Part shown: positions 7,811 to 13,928 of the stretch, piece by piece | Position numbering within the stretch: position 1 is the first letter of the stretch | How the letters are laid out: every line of letters starts with the position of its first letter | NCBI GenBank assembly: GCA_044337515.1 | Contig: JBIINK010000032.1 | Span: forward strand, 1 to 26,672 | Direction: 5' to 3' | DNA length: 26,672 nt | Source: CAJBVG01 sp044337515 | GTDB taxonomy: Bacteria > Bacteroidota > Bacteroidia > Sphingobacteriales > Sphingobacteriaceae | The notes under the pieces: model-generated | What the model was told of the DNA's origin: nothing | Databases searched by the model: none | Seen by the model: only the letters and a program-made list of their open reading frames with translations | Position numbers and translations under genes: made by a program

Positions 7811-8746
7811 ATGAAGGCCGAAGAATTAAAAAGATATATTGCTAATCCAGGTATTTTAGGAAAAGCAGAACTTGCAGACATCGAACAGATGATTGAAGTA
7901 TATCCCTTTTGTCAAACCTTTCAAACCTTAAAAGCAAAAGCAATTCATAATTTACAGATTGAGGATGCAGACCTAAGCCTTAAAACAGCAGCACTGTATG
8001 CGAGTAATCGTAAATCATTGTACCATACTATTTATAAAGTTCCTGCAGAACTAGTTCGAAGTATCGAAGGGTCGAATTATCAAAATGTCGAAACGTCGAA
8101 GGGTCAAAGTGTCGAAGAGTCGAATTATCAAAACATCGAAGAGTCGAATCATCAAAACGTCGAAACGTCAAATAGTCAAAATAGCGAAATAGCGCATGAA
8201 TTAGAAGTAAATCCAATTGTCGAAGATTCGACAGTACGACAGTTCGACGATTCTACACTTCTACAATTCGATTTTAATACGTGGTTGCTCAAAACCAGTC
8301 CACAACTAGCTAACCCTACGGGCAGGAAGCCAATTATACGTTTAGATACTTCTGAAGAGATAAAACCATTAATTGCTGATGCTATTGGAGAGTTAATCTT
8401 AGGCAATGTATTTAACGAGGGGTATTTAATAAAAGCGGATGAAAAAATGAATTCTGATGCTGGAAATAGATTAAATAGCCCATTAATAGAAGATTTTATC
8501 AATTCAGGGCATCCGAAAATGATTAAAATCAAAAAAGAAGAGCTCCCAAGCTCACAAGAAAATAAAGCAAAGAGCAGTGCTGACGATTCGGATGTTCCGG
8601 TAAGTGAGACATTAGCTCAAATTTTTGCAAAACAGAAGCTTTTTGGCAAGGCAATCGCAGCTTATGAAAAATTAAGTTTGAAATATCCCGAAAAAAAGCC
8701 TTACTTTGCAACCCTTATTGAAGAAATTAAGAAAGAAATAAATTAA
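7811..8746 (+). CDS. TPR-like protein of the lptE-secG operon, with an internal DNA-repeat-derived linker
   Basis: 311 residues, cytoplasmic, no signal sequence. The N-terminal part (1-80) is helical and resembles the conserved Bacteroidota protein found between lptE and secG. The C-terminal part (about 155-311) ends in one TPR-like unit (Ala-Gln-Ile-Phe-Ala-Lys-Gln-Lys-Leu ... Ala-Tyr-Glu-Lys-Leu ... Tyr-Pro). Between them, residues 81-126 and 135-154 are low-complexity eight-residue repeats (for example SNYQNVET) that match an 8-bp DNA repeat beneath. Both stretches stay in frame with no stop, so the gene looks intact. Function unknown; the neighbours suggest an envelope-linked job. secG starts 5 bp downstream. 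Confidence 0.75.
   Translation: MKAEELKRYIANPGILGKAELADIEQMIEVYPFCQTFQTLKAKAIHNLQIEDADLSLKTAALYASNRKSLYHTIYKVPAELVRSIEGSNYQNVETSKGQSVEESNYQNIEESNHQNVETSNSQNSEIAHELEVNPIVEDSTVRQFDDSTLLQFDFNTWLLKTSPQLANPTGRKPIIRLDTSEEIKPLIADAIGELILGNVFNEGYLIKADEKMNSDAGNRLNSPLIEDFINSGHPKMIKIKKEELPSSQENKAKSSADDSDVPVSETLAQIFAKQKLFGKAIAAYEKLSLKYPEKKPYFATLIEEIKKEIN
8053..8188 (+). repeat. 17 tandem 8-bp units (NNNTCGAA) inside the TPR-like gene (family B, copy 1, direct arm)
   Basis: Read in steps of eight from 8053, every unit fits NNNTCGAA or its variant NNNTCAAA or NNNGCGAA, for 17 units without a phase slip. Three units make 24 bp, which explains the eight-residue repeat in the protein. Variation is concentrated in the first three bases and in one G/A position of the core. 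Confidence 0.9.
8215..8270 (-). repeat. Seven inverted 8-bp units of the same repeat (family B, copy 1, inverted arm)
   Basis: Seven 8-bp units of the form ANNNTTCG, with two ending TTCT, follow the direct arm after a 26-bp spacer. Read on the minus strand they are the CGAANNGT form of the direct arm, so the two arms could pair as an imperfect stem-loop in the mRNA. They encode a second eight-residue repeat (Asp-Ser-Thr-Val-Arg-Gln-Phe-Asp type) in the same frame. Confidence 0.85.
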
Positions 8747-8751
8747 ATACG

Positions 8752-9102
8752 ATGACTAGTTTTTTAATCATTTTAGCGCTTATTATTTGCGTATTATTAG
8801 TGTTGGTAGTATTGGTTCAGAACCCAAAAGGTGGAGGTTTAGCTTCTGGCTTTGCTTCTTCGAACCAAATCATGGGTGTAAAAAAGACCACTGATTTTTT
8901 AGAAAAAGCTACTTGGACCCTTGCAATTGCTTTATTAGTAATTTGCTTGGCTGTAAATATGTTCAAACCATCTCCTGAAGAAGCAGCTGTACAAGAGTCG
9001 GCTATTCAAGAGCAAATCGATAACTCGAGCACTGCTACGCCTCCGGCTGCAGCACCTGCTCAAAGTCCGGCAGCAGCTCCAGCAGCTGATACGACTAAGT
9101 AA
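8752..9102 (+). CDS. secG: Protein translocase subunit SecG
   Basis: 116 residues. Two transmembrane helices (about 3-22 and 53-72) flank a cytoplasmic loop with the SecG signature Gln-Asn-Pro-Lys-Gly-Gly-Gly-Leu (23-30) and Ser-Asn-Gln-Ile-Met-Gly (38-43). SecG supports SecA-driven export through SecYE. The C-terminal tail of about 40 residues is rich in Ala and Pro and probably disordered; such tails vary among Bacteroidota. Last gene of the miaB operon, followed by a strong terminator. Confidence 0.93.
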   Translation: MTSFLIILALIICVLLVLVVLVQNPKGGGLASGFASSNQIMGVKKTTDFLEKATWTLAIALLVICLAVNMFKPSPEEAAVQESAIQEQIDNSSTATPPAAAPAQSPAAAPAADTTK

Positions 9103-9125
9103 TCGACATAAACCGAAATTACTCC

Positions 9126-9160
9126 TCGGGCTTTACCTTACGTAAAGCCCGATTTTTTTT
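9126..9160 (+). terminator. Rho-independent terminator after secG
   Basis: A perfect 11-bp stem (9126-9136 with 9142-9152, TCGGGCTTTAC arm), a 5-base loop and then eight T residues. It closes the miaB-secG operon, so groES must have its own promoter. Confidence 0.92.
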
Positions 9161-9228
9161 GTCAGCCCATGTCATTGAAAAGTGCATTGTTACTGACAAA
9201 AATGCGAGAATAAGAGAATTAACACCTT

Positions 9229-9243
9229 TGGCACAAGATGTGA
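9229..9243 (+). promoter_or_regulatory. Weak sigma54-like element upstream of groES
   Basis: TGGCAC at 9229-9234, preceded by T, matches the sigma54 -24 element. At the proper spacing the -12 element reads GTGA instead of TTGC, so only part of it agrees, including the key G at 9242. The overlapping CACCTTTG at 9223-9230 is one base from a housekeeping -7 box but has no -33 partner. Either could be the groESL promoter. No CIRCE inverted repeat is present in 9161-9286. Confidence 0.2.
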
Positions 9244-9286
9244 TAATTGGCAGGTACAAACAATAAAAAATTAAACATACATAATT

Positions 9287-9562
9287 ATGGCATTGAATAT
9301 TAAACCTATTGCAGACCGTGTGGTTATTCAACCTGCACCTGCTGAAGAGAAAACTGCTTCAGGATTATACATTCCTGATACTGCAAAAGAGAAGCCTCAA
9401 AGAGGAACAGTGGTAGCTATTGGCGATGGTAAAAAAGACGAGCCTATAACTGTAAAAGTTGGCGACGAAGTTTTGTACGGTAAATATGCTGGTACAGAAA
9501 TTACTTATGATGGTTCTGAGTATTTAATTATGCGTGAGTCGGATATCTACGCGATTCTTTAA
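9287..9562 (+). CDS. groES: Co-chaperonin GroES (Cpn10)
   Basis: 91 residues, the normal length. It forms the heptameric lid of the GroEL folding chamber. Characteristic segments are Pro-Ile-Ala-Asp-Arg-Val near the N-terminus, the mobile-loop region with Glu-Glu-Lys-Thr-Ala-Ser-Gly-Leu-Tyr-Ile-Pro-Asp (20-31), Gly-Thr-Val-Val-Ala-Ile-Gly, and Val-Leu-Tyr-Gly-Lys-Tyr-Ala-Gly-Thr-Glu. It begins 126 bp after the secG terminator and groEL follows 40 bp later, a typical two-gene operon. Confidence 0.97.
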   Translation: MALNIKPIADRVVIQPAPAEEKTASGLYIPDTAKEKPQRGTVVAIGDGKKDEPITVKVGDEVLYGKYAGTEITYDGSEYLIMRESDIYAIL

Positions 9563-9602
9563 TCAATCAAACACAACAATCTTTTAAAAAAATAAAAAGA
9601 AT

Positions 9603-11240
9603 ATGGCAAAGCAAGTAAAGTATAATGTTGAAGCACGCGAAGCTTTAAAGCGCGGTGTTGATGCATTAGCGAATGCAGTGAAAGTAACATTAGGACCAAA
9701 AGGTCGTAATGTAATTATCGATAAAAAATTCGGAGCACCACAAGTAACTAAAGATGGTGTATCGGTAGCGAGAGAAGTAGAATTAAAAGATCCTATTGAA
9801 AACATGGGAGCGCAAATGGTAAAAGAAGTAGCGTCTAAAACAGCAGATATTGCTGGTGATGGTACTACTACTGCTACTGTATTAGCGCAAGCAATTGTAA
9901 CAGCTGGTATTAAAAACGTAGCTGCTGGTGCAAACCCAATGGATTTAAAACGTGGTATCGACAAAGCCGTTACTGCAGTAGTGGATAGCTTAAAGAGCCA
10001 ATCAACTTCAGTAGGTAACGATAACAATAAAATTAAACAAGTAGCAAGTATCTCTGCAAACAACGACGAAGTAATCGGTACGTTAATCGCAGATGCTATG
10101 GCGAAAGTTGGTAAAGATGGCGTTATTACTGTTGAAGAAGCAAAAGGTACAGAAACTGAAGTAAAAACAGTAGAAGGTATGCAATTCGATAGAGGTTACT
10201 TATCTCCATACTTCGTTACGAATGCTGATAAAATGGAAGTAGAATTAGATAATCCTTTCATCTTGATTTACGATAAGAAAATCAGCAGCATGAAAGAATT
10301 ATTACCAGTATTAGAAAAACAAGTTCAAACTGGTCGTCCATTATTAATTATCTCTGAAGATTTAGATGGTGAAGCATTAGCAACATTAGTAGTGAACAAA
10401 ATTCGTGGTTCATTAAAAGTGGCTGCTGTTAAAGCTCCAGGTTTCGGTGATAGAAGAAAAGCAATGTTAGAAGACATCGCAATCTTAACTGGTGGAACAG
10501 TAATCTCTGAAGAAAGAGGTTACAAATTAGAAAATGCTGAGTTAACTTACTTAGGTCAAGCAGAACGTGTAATTATCGACAAAGACAATACTACCATCAT
10601 CAATGGTGCTGGTAAATCTGAAGAAATTGCTGCTCGTGTTGGTCAAATTAAAGCACAGATGGAACAAACTACATCTGACTATGATAAAGAAAAATTACAA
10701 GAGCGTTTAGCGAAATTAGCAGGTGGTGTTGCGGTATTATATATCGGTGCAGCTACTGAAGTAGAAATGAAAGAAAAGAAAGACCGTGTGGATGATGCAT
10801 TACATGCAACACGCGCAGCGGTTGAAGAAGGTATTGTAGCTGGTGGTGGTGTAGCCTTTATTCGTGCTATTGCAGCATTAGAAGGTTTGAAAGGTGCAAA
10901 CGAAGACGAGACTACAGGTATCCAAATTATTAAAAGAGCAATCGAAGAACCATTACGTCAGATCTGCCAAAACGCAGGTATCGAAGGTTCTATCGTAGTT
11001 CAAAAAGTTAAAGAAGGAACAGCAGATTACGGTTACAACGCACGTACTGATGTTTACGAAAATATGATCGCAGCAGGTGTTATTGACCCTACGAAAGTAT
11101 CACGTGTAGCATTAGAAAATGCAGCATCAATTGCAGCAATGTTGTTAACTACCGAATGTGTATTAGCAGACGATCCAGAAGATGCTCCAGCAGGTGGCGG
11201 TATGCCTCCAATGGGCGGCGGTATGGGTGGAATGATGTAA
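9603..11240 (+). CDS. groL: Chaperonin GroEL (Hsp60)
   Basis: 545 residues, full length. ATP-driven chaperonin that encloses and folds cytosolic proteins with GroES. Near the N-terminus is Thr-Leu-Gly-Pro-Lys-Gly-Arg-Asn-Val, then the nucleotide-binding Gly-Asp-Gly-Thr-Thr-Thr-Ala (about 86-92), later Ala-Gly-Gly-Val-Ala-Val-Leu and the Gly-Gly-Gly hinge segment Val-Ala-Gly-Gly-Gly-Val-Ala. The C-terminus is the usual flexible Gly-Gly-Met tail. Codon use is strongly biased and even, as expected of a highly expressed gene. The only copy visible in the window. Confidence 0.98.
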   Translation: MAKQVKYNVEAREALKRGVDALANAVKVTLGPKGRNVIIDKKFGAPQVTKDGVSVAREVELKDPIENMGAQMVKEVASKTADIAGDGTTTATVLAQAIVTAGIKNVAAGANPMDLKRGIDKAVTAVVDSLKSQSTSVGNDNNKIKQVASISANNDEVIGTLIADAMAKVGKDGVITVEEAKGTETEVKTVEGMQFDRGYLSPYFVTNADKMEVELDNPFILIYDKKISSMKELLPVLEKQVQTGRPLLIISEDLDGEALATLVVNKIRGSLKVAAVKAPGFGDRRKAMLEDIAILTGGTVISEERGYKLENAELTYLGQAERVIIDKDNTTIINGAGKSEEIAARVGQIKAQMEQTTSDYDKEKLQERLAKLAGGVAVLYIGAATEVEMKEKKDRVDDALHATRAAVEEGIVAGGGVAFIRAIAALEGLKGANEDETTGIQIIKRAIEEPLRQICQNAGIEGSIVVQKVKEGTADYGYNARTDVYENMIAAGVIDPTKVSRVALENAASIAAMLLTTECVLADDPEDAPAGGGMPPMGGGMGGMM

Positions 11241-11243
11241 TTC

Positions 11244-11278
11244 TTAGTACTTAAGTATTGAGATGTTAGTATTGAGAA
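11244..11278 (+). repeat. Short 7-bp tandem repeat tract after groEL (family A, copy 2)
   Basis: Starting 4 bp after the groEL stop, five 7-bp units can be read: TTAGTAC, TTAAGTA, TTGAGAT, GTTAGTA, TTGAGAA. The first two units are identical to the start of the element at the end of the coiled-coil gene (219-233, minus strand), and the orientation relative to the upstream gene is the same. Confidence 0.65.
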
Positions 11279-11310
11279 AGTTAATTCAGTGCTAATTGTC
11301 TCTGATCATA

Positions 11311-11346
11311 AAAAAAGCCTCGAAGTAATTCGGGGCTTTTTGTTTT
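11311..11346 (+). terminator. Rho-independent terminator of groESL
   Basis: A 13-bp stem (AAAAAGCCTCGAA arm pairing with TTCGGGGCTTTTT, one G-U pair) closes on a 4-base loop and is followed by a T-rich stretch. The A-rich left side also lets it work on the other strand. Confidence 0.9.
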
Positions 11347-11361
11347 TAAAATCAAATTTTA

Positions 11362-11441
11362 CTGCATATATGCAGGATGAAATAAAAACCTGCATATATG
11401 CAGGTAATTGGTGGCACGACTTAAGTCGTGCCACCAATTAC
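11362..11441. repeat. Cluster of three palindromes downstream of groEL
   Basis: Two near-identical short palindromes, 11362-11375 (CTGCATATATGCAG) and 11389-11404 (the same with an extra C and G at the ends), are separated by 13 bp. They are followed, sharing one base, by a perfect 38-bp palindrome at 11404-11441, centred on TTAA between 11422 and 11423 and containing GGTGGCACGAC in each arm. The long palindrome has no loop and no T-run directly after it, so it is a poor classical terminator. REP-like element, protein binding site or cruciform are the options. Confidence 0.85.
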
Positions 11442-11489
11442 TAAAAACCAACAAGATTTTAGTAAATTAGCTCTACTAAACTATTCCTT

Positions 11490-11624
11490 ATGACTCGCTC
11501 AGCACTCCTTACTTCCTTGCTTTGCATTGGCATTGCCTTACACGCAGATGCTCAAACTGGTTGTCCTAGTCCATTACAAACTGGATATATTAAAGGACCA
11601 GATAGTAATCGGGATAGTAACTAA
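11490..11624 (+). CDS. Possible 44-residue secreted peptide, or remnant of a secreted protein
   Basis: An ATG-initiated frame of 44 codons between the palindromes and a terminator. The first 22 residues look like a signal peptide: Met-Thr-Arg, a hydrophobic core (Leu-Leu-Thr-Ser-Leu-Leu-Cys-Ile-Gly-Ile-Ala) and an Ala-Asp-Ala-Gln cleavage site of the kind common in Bacteroidota. The mature part would be only about 22 residues, with one Cys, a Pro-Ser-Pro and an Asp/Asn-rich end. It could be a true short peptide or the 5' remnant of a larger exported protein. A terminator starts 23 bp after the stop. No convincing promoter box was found. Confidence 0.45.
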   Translation: MTRSALLTSLLCIGIALHADAQTGCPSPLQTGYIKGPDSNRDSN

Positions 11625-11646
11625 CATCTCTATTCTCCCTAAACAA

Positions 11647-11683
11647 AAGAACCCCTCTCTCTCGAGAAGGGTTCTTCTATTTT
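11647..11683. terminator. Bidirectional terminator between the small ORF and the M13 peptidase gene
   Basis: A 13-bp stem with one mismatch (arms 11647-11659 and 11664-11676, AAGAACCCCTCTC type), a 4-base loop, and T-rich sequence on both sides. It serves the plus-strand 44-codon ORF and the minus-strand M13 gene. Confidence 0.8.
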
Positions 11684-11692
11684 CTAAATTTT

Positions 11693-11732
11693 AATTCTTC
11701 GACAATTCGACGCTTCGACAATTTGAAACTTC
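11693..11732 (-). repeat. Five 8-bp units after the M13 peptidase gene (family B, copy 2)
   Basis: Five 8-bp units such as GACAATTC and GACGCTTC. On the minus strand they read as GAANNGTC, the same family as the repeats inside the TPR-like gene (8053-8270). They begin 5 bp after the M13 stop codon. Only one arm is present. Confidence 0.8.
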
Positions 11733-11737
11733 GATTT

Positions 11738-13777
11738 TTACCAAACTTTCAATCTCTCCGCCTCTGGTCTCCACATTTTGTCGCCTTCTTTTACGCCAAA
11801 AGCTTTGTAGAATTCTGGCATATTAGTTAACGGTCCGTTTGAACGGAACTGACCTGGTGAGTGTGGATCGGTAACAATACGTTGCATTAAATTTTCTTTC
11901 GTAATGTTTTGTCTCCATACTTGCGACCATCCGAAGAAGAAACGTTGATCAGCAGTAAAGCCATCAATTTTCCCATTCGCTTTTCCTTGCTCTGTACGTT
12001 TAAACGCATCGTATGCAATGTTGATACCTCCTAAGTCGGCAATGTTTTCGCCTAAAGTTAATTCTCCATTTACATGCACTGTGTCTAATACTGTATATGC
12101 ATTATATTGATTTATTAATGAAGTTGTTTTTACTTTAAATGCTTTCTCATCTGCTGGTTTCCACCAGTTTTTCAAGTTACCATCTTTATCGTATTGACAT
12201 CCTTGATCATCAAAACCATGTGTCATTTCGTGTCCGATTACCGCACCTATACCACCGTAGTTAACGGCATCATCCACTTGTGGATCGAAGAATGGGAATT
12301 GTAAAATCCCTGCTGGAAATACAATTTCATTAATCGTTGGGTTGTAATAAGCATTGATAGTGTAAGGAGTCATTCCCCACTCTGTTTTATCAACAGGTTG
12401 TCCCATTTTTTCAATCATTTGATCGAATGCAAATTCATTAGCTTTCAAAATATTTCCAACATACGATTCACGTGTGATTTCTAATTTCGAATAATCTTTG
12501 AATTTATCTGGGTAACCAATTTTCTTAATGAACACATCTAATTTTGCAATCGCTGCAGTCTTCGTAGAATCTGTCATCCAATCTAATTTTTGAATGCGCT
12601 CACGATATACATTTTGCATATTGTTAACCATGTCTAAGCAACGTTTCTTTGCATCATCAGTAAAATATTTTTTAACATACACTTCACCTAAAGCTTCACC
12701 CATTGCATTATCAATGTTTCCTAAAACTCTTTTCCATCTTGGTTTCATTTGCTTCGCTCCATTCATCACTCTTCCGTTGAAATTGAAACTCTCTTCAACA
12801 AATGCGTTGTTCATGTTTCCTGCAACCGATGAAATTAAATGCCAACGTAAATATGTTTTCCAAGCTTCAACTGTTTCGTCAACAATCATGTTGTTTAACT
12901 CCACTAAAAACTTTGGTTGACCAACGATGAATGTTCCATTGTTCGTTAATTTCAAACGTGAGAAATGTAAATTCCAATCGATATTCGGTGTAGTCTTGTT
13001 TACTTCTGCAACGGTCATTTTATTATAGTTCGCTTGTGGGTCGCGCATCTCCACTCTAGTTTTTGATGCTTTCGCCAAACGAGTTTCCATTCTCAAAATA
13101 GTTTGTGCATTTAATTTCGCTTTAGCTGCATCATCACCTGCTAATAAGAAAATGTTTTCTAAATGTTTTGTATACTCTTCACGAATTTTTGTTGAACGTG
13201 GATCAGTGTTCACATAGTAATCTCTATCTGGTAATGATAATCCACCTTGGTCTACATAAGGAATATATTCAGAAGAATTTTTCTGATCGATATACACATA
13301 AAAACTAAACATTGGAGCTAATGCCATGCGTTGCATTTTTGCAGCAGCAGCTAATACTTCATCTTTAGTAGTAACTCTATCAATCATCGCAAGCTCTCCG
13401 CTAATCACACTAATACCTTGTGATTCGATTTTTGCAGAGTCCATTGCACTTCCATAAAAATCTCCAACTTTTTGTTGATTAGTTCCTTTCGGTGCGTTCG
13501 AAGCAGCCGCTTCATCTAATAAGCCGCGTAGTTTTTTATACGTATTGTCTTGCAATACACTAAAAGAACCCCAACGTACTTCTGTACCTGGGATCGGATT
13601 ATTTTTAATCCACATACCATTTGCATAATGGTAAAAGTCGTCTTGTGGACGAACTTTTGTGTCGATGTTTTTAGGATCGATGGCTTTGAAACTGTCCTTC
13701 GAACCTGGCTTCGAAATTGCTAGTACCGATAAAGAGGATACCACAAGCAATGAAGCTAGTAATGTTTGCTTTCTCAT
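11738..13777 (-). CDS. M13-family zinc metalloendopeptidase (PepO/neprilysin-like)
   Basis: 679 residues, full length for the family. An N-terminal signal peptide (Met-Arg-Lys-Gln then a hydrophobic stretch to about residue 20) sends it to the periplasm or beyond. The M13 N-terminal domain has the early pattern Asp-Asp-Phe-Tyr-His-Tyr-Ala-Asn-Gly. The catalytic zinc site is His-Glu-Met-Thr-His (about 513-517), followed by the third ligand in Gly-Glu-Asn-Ile-Ala-Asp-Leu-Gly-Gly (about 573-581). The C-terminal region has Asp-Pro-His-Ser-Pro and Arg-Ser-Asn-Gly-Pro, normal for the family, and ends in Val-Trp instead of the eukaryotic Cys-x-Trp. Bacterial M13 enzymes cleave short peptides. Single-gene unit, divergent from the nuclease operon. 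Confidence 0.95.
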   Translation of the reverse strand: MRKQTLLASLLVVSSLSVLAISKPGSKDSFKAIDPKNIDTKVRPQDDFYHYANGMWIKNNPIPGTEVRWGSFSVLQDNTYKKLRGLLDEAAASNAPKGTNQQKVGDFYGSAMDSAKIESQGISVISGELAMIDRVTTKDEVLAAAAKMQRMALAPMFSFYVYIDQKNSSEYIPYVDQGGLSLPDRDYYVNTDPRSTKIREEYTKHLENIFLLAGDDAAKAKLNAQTILRMETRLAKASKTRVEMRDPQANYNKMTVAEVNKTTPNIDWNLHFSRLKLTNNGTFIVGQPKFLVELNNMIVDETVEAWKTYLRWHLISSVAGNMNNAFVEESFNFNGRVMNGAKQMKPRWKRVLGNIDNAMGEALGEVYVKKYFTDDAKKRCLDMVNNMQNVYRERIQKLDWMTDSTKTAAIAKLDVFIKKIGYPDKFKDYSKLEITRESYVGNILKANEFAFDQMIEKMGQPVDKTEWGMTPYTINAYYNPTINEIVFPAGILQFPFFDPQVDDAVNYGGIGAVIGHEMTHGFDDQGCQYDKDGNLKNWWKPADEKAFKVKTTSLINQYNAYTVLDTVHVNGELTLGENIADLGGINIAYDAFKRTEQGKANGKIDGFTADQRFFFGWSQVWRQNITKENLMQRIVTDPHSPGQFRSNGPLTNMPEFYKAFGVKEGDKMWRPEAERLKVW

Positions 13778-13915
13778 TAGTTTATAGTCGTTATAATTCT
13801 ATTTATACTTTATAAAAGTTCGACAATTTAGGGATTATACCGTAATAATGGAAAGCTACCTCAATTTTGTTACAGACCTAATTTTTAAGTATTAAGCAAT
13901 TTTATCAGTAATGTT

Positions 13916-13923
13916 TACCTTTG
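13916..13923 (+). promoter_or_regulatory. -7 box (TACCTTTG) of the nuclease operon
   Basis: A full match to TAnnTTTG. It lies inside the first possible codons of the reading frame (first ATG at 13911), so the transcript would start near 13930 and the true start codon is one of the ATGs at 13929 or 13932. The mRNA would have almost no 5' leader. No clear -33 TTG is seen. Confidence 0.45.
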
Positions 13924-13928
13924 TATTT

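Noticed and set aside
8053..8188. CRISPR-like array
   Set aside because: Units are 8 bp with no spacers, the tract lies in a reading frame, and there are no cas genes in the window.
8028..8532. Two minus-strand frames through the TPR-like gene (8028-8216 and 8176-8532)
   Set aside because: They are open because the 8-bp TCGAA-type repeat lacks stops; the residues are repeat translations and antisense to a gene in a tight operon.
9161..9286. CIRCE (HrcA) operator upstream of groES
   Set aside because: Looked for the TTAGCACTC inverted repeat; it is not there.
9119..9331. 70-codon minus-strand frame across the secG terminator and groES start
   Set aside because: It spans a terminator hairpin and the groES promoter region and has no family resemblance.
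9584..10063. 159-codon open frame on the minus strand inside groEL
   Set aside because: It is antisense to highly conserved, codon-biased groEL and its translation has no recognisable domain; the openness follows from groEL codon choice.
11404..11441. 38-bp palindrome as the groESL terminator
   Set aside because: A better hairpin with a T-run is at 11311-11346, and the palindrome lacks a loop and a T-run directly after it.
11490..11624. Frameshifted pseudogene of a longer exported protein
   Set aside because: I could not find a continuing frame downstream before the terminator at 11647, so there is no visible second half; kept as a possible short ORF instead.
12594..12920. 108-codon plus-strand frame opposite the M13 peptidase
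   Set aside because: It covers conserved M13 coding sequence and shows no domain of its own.
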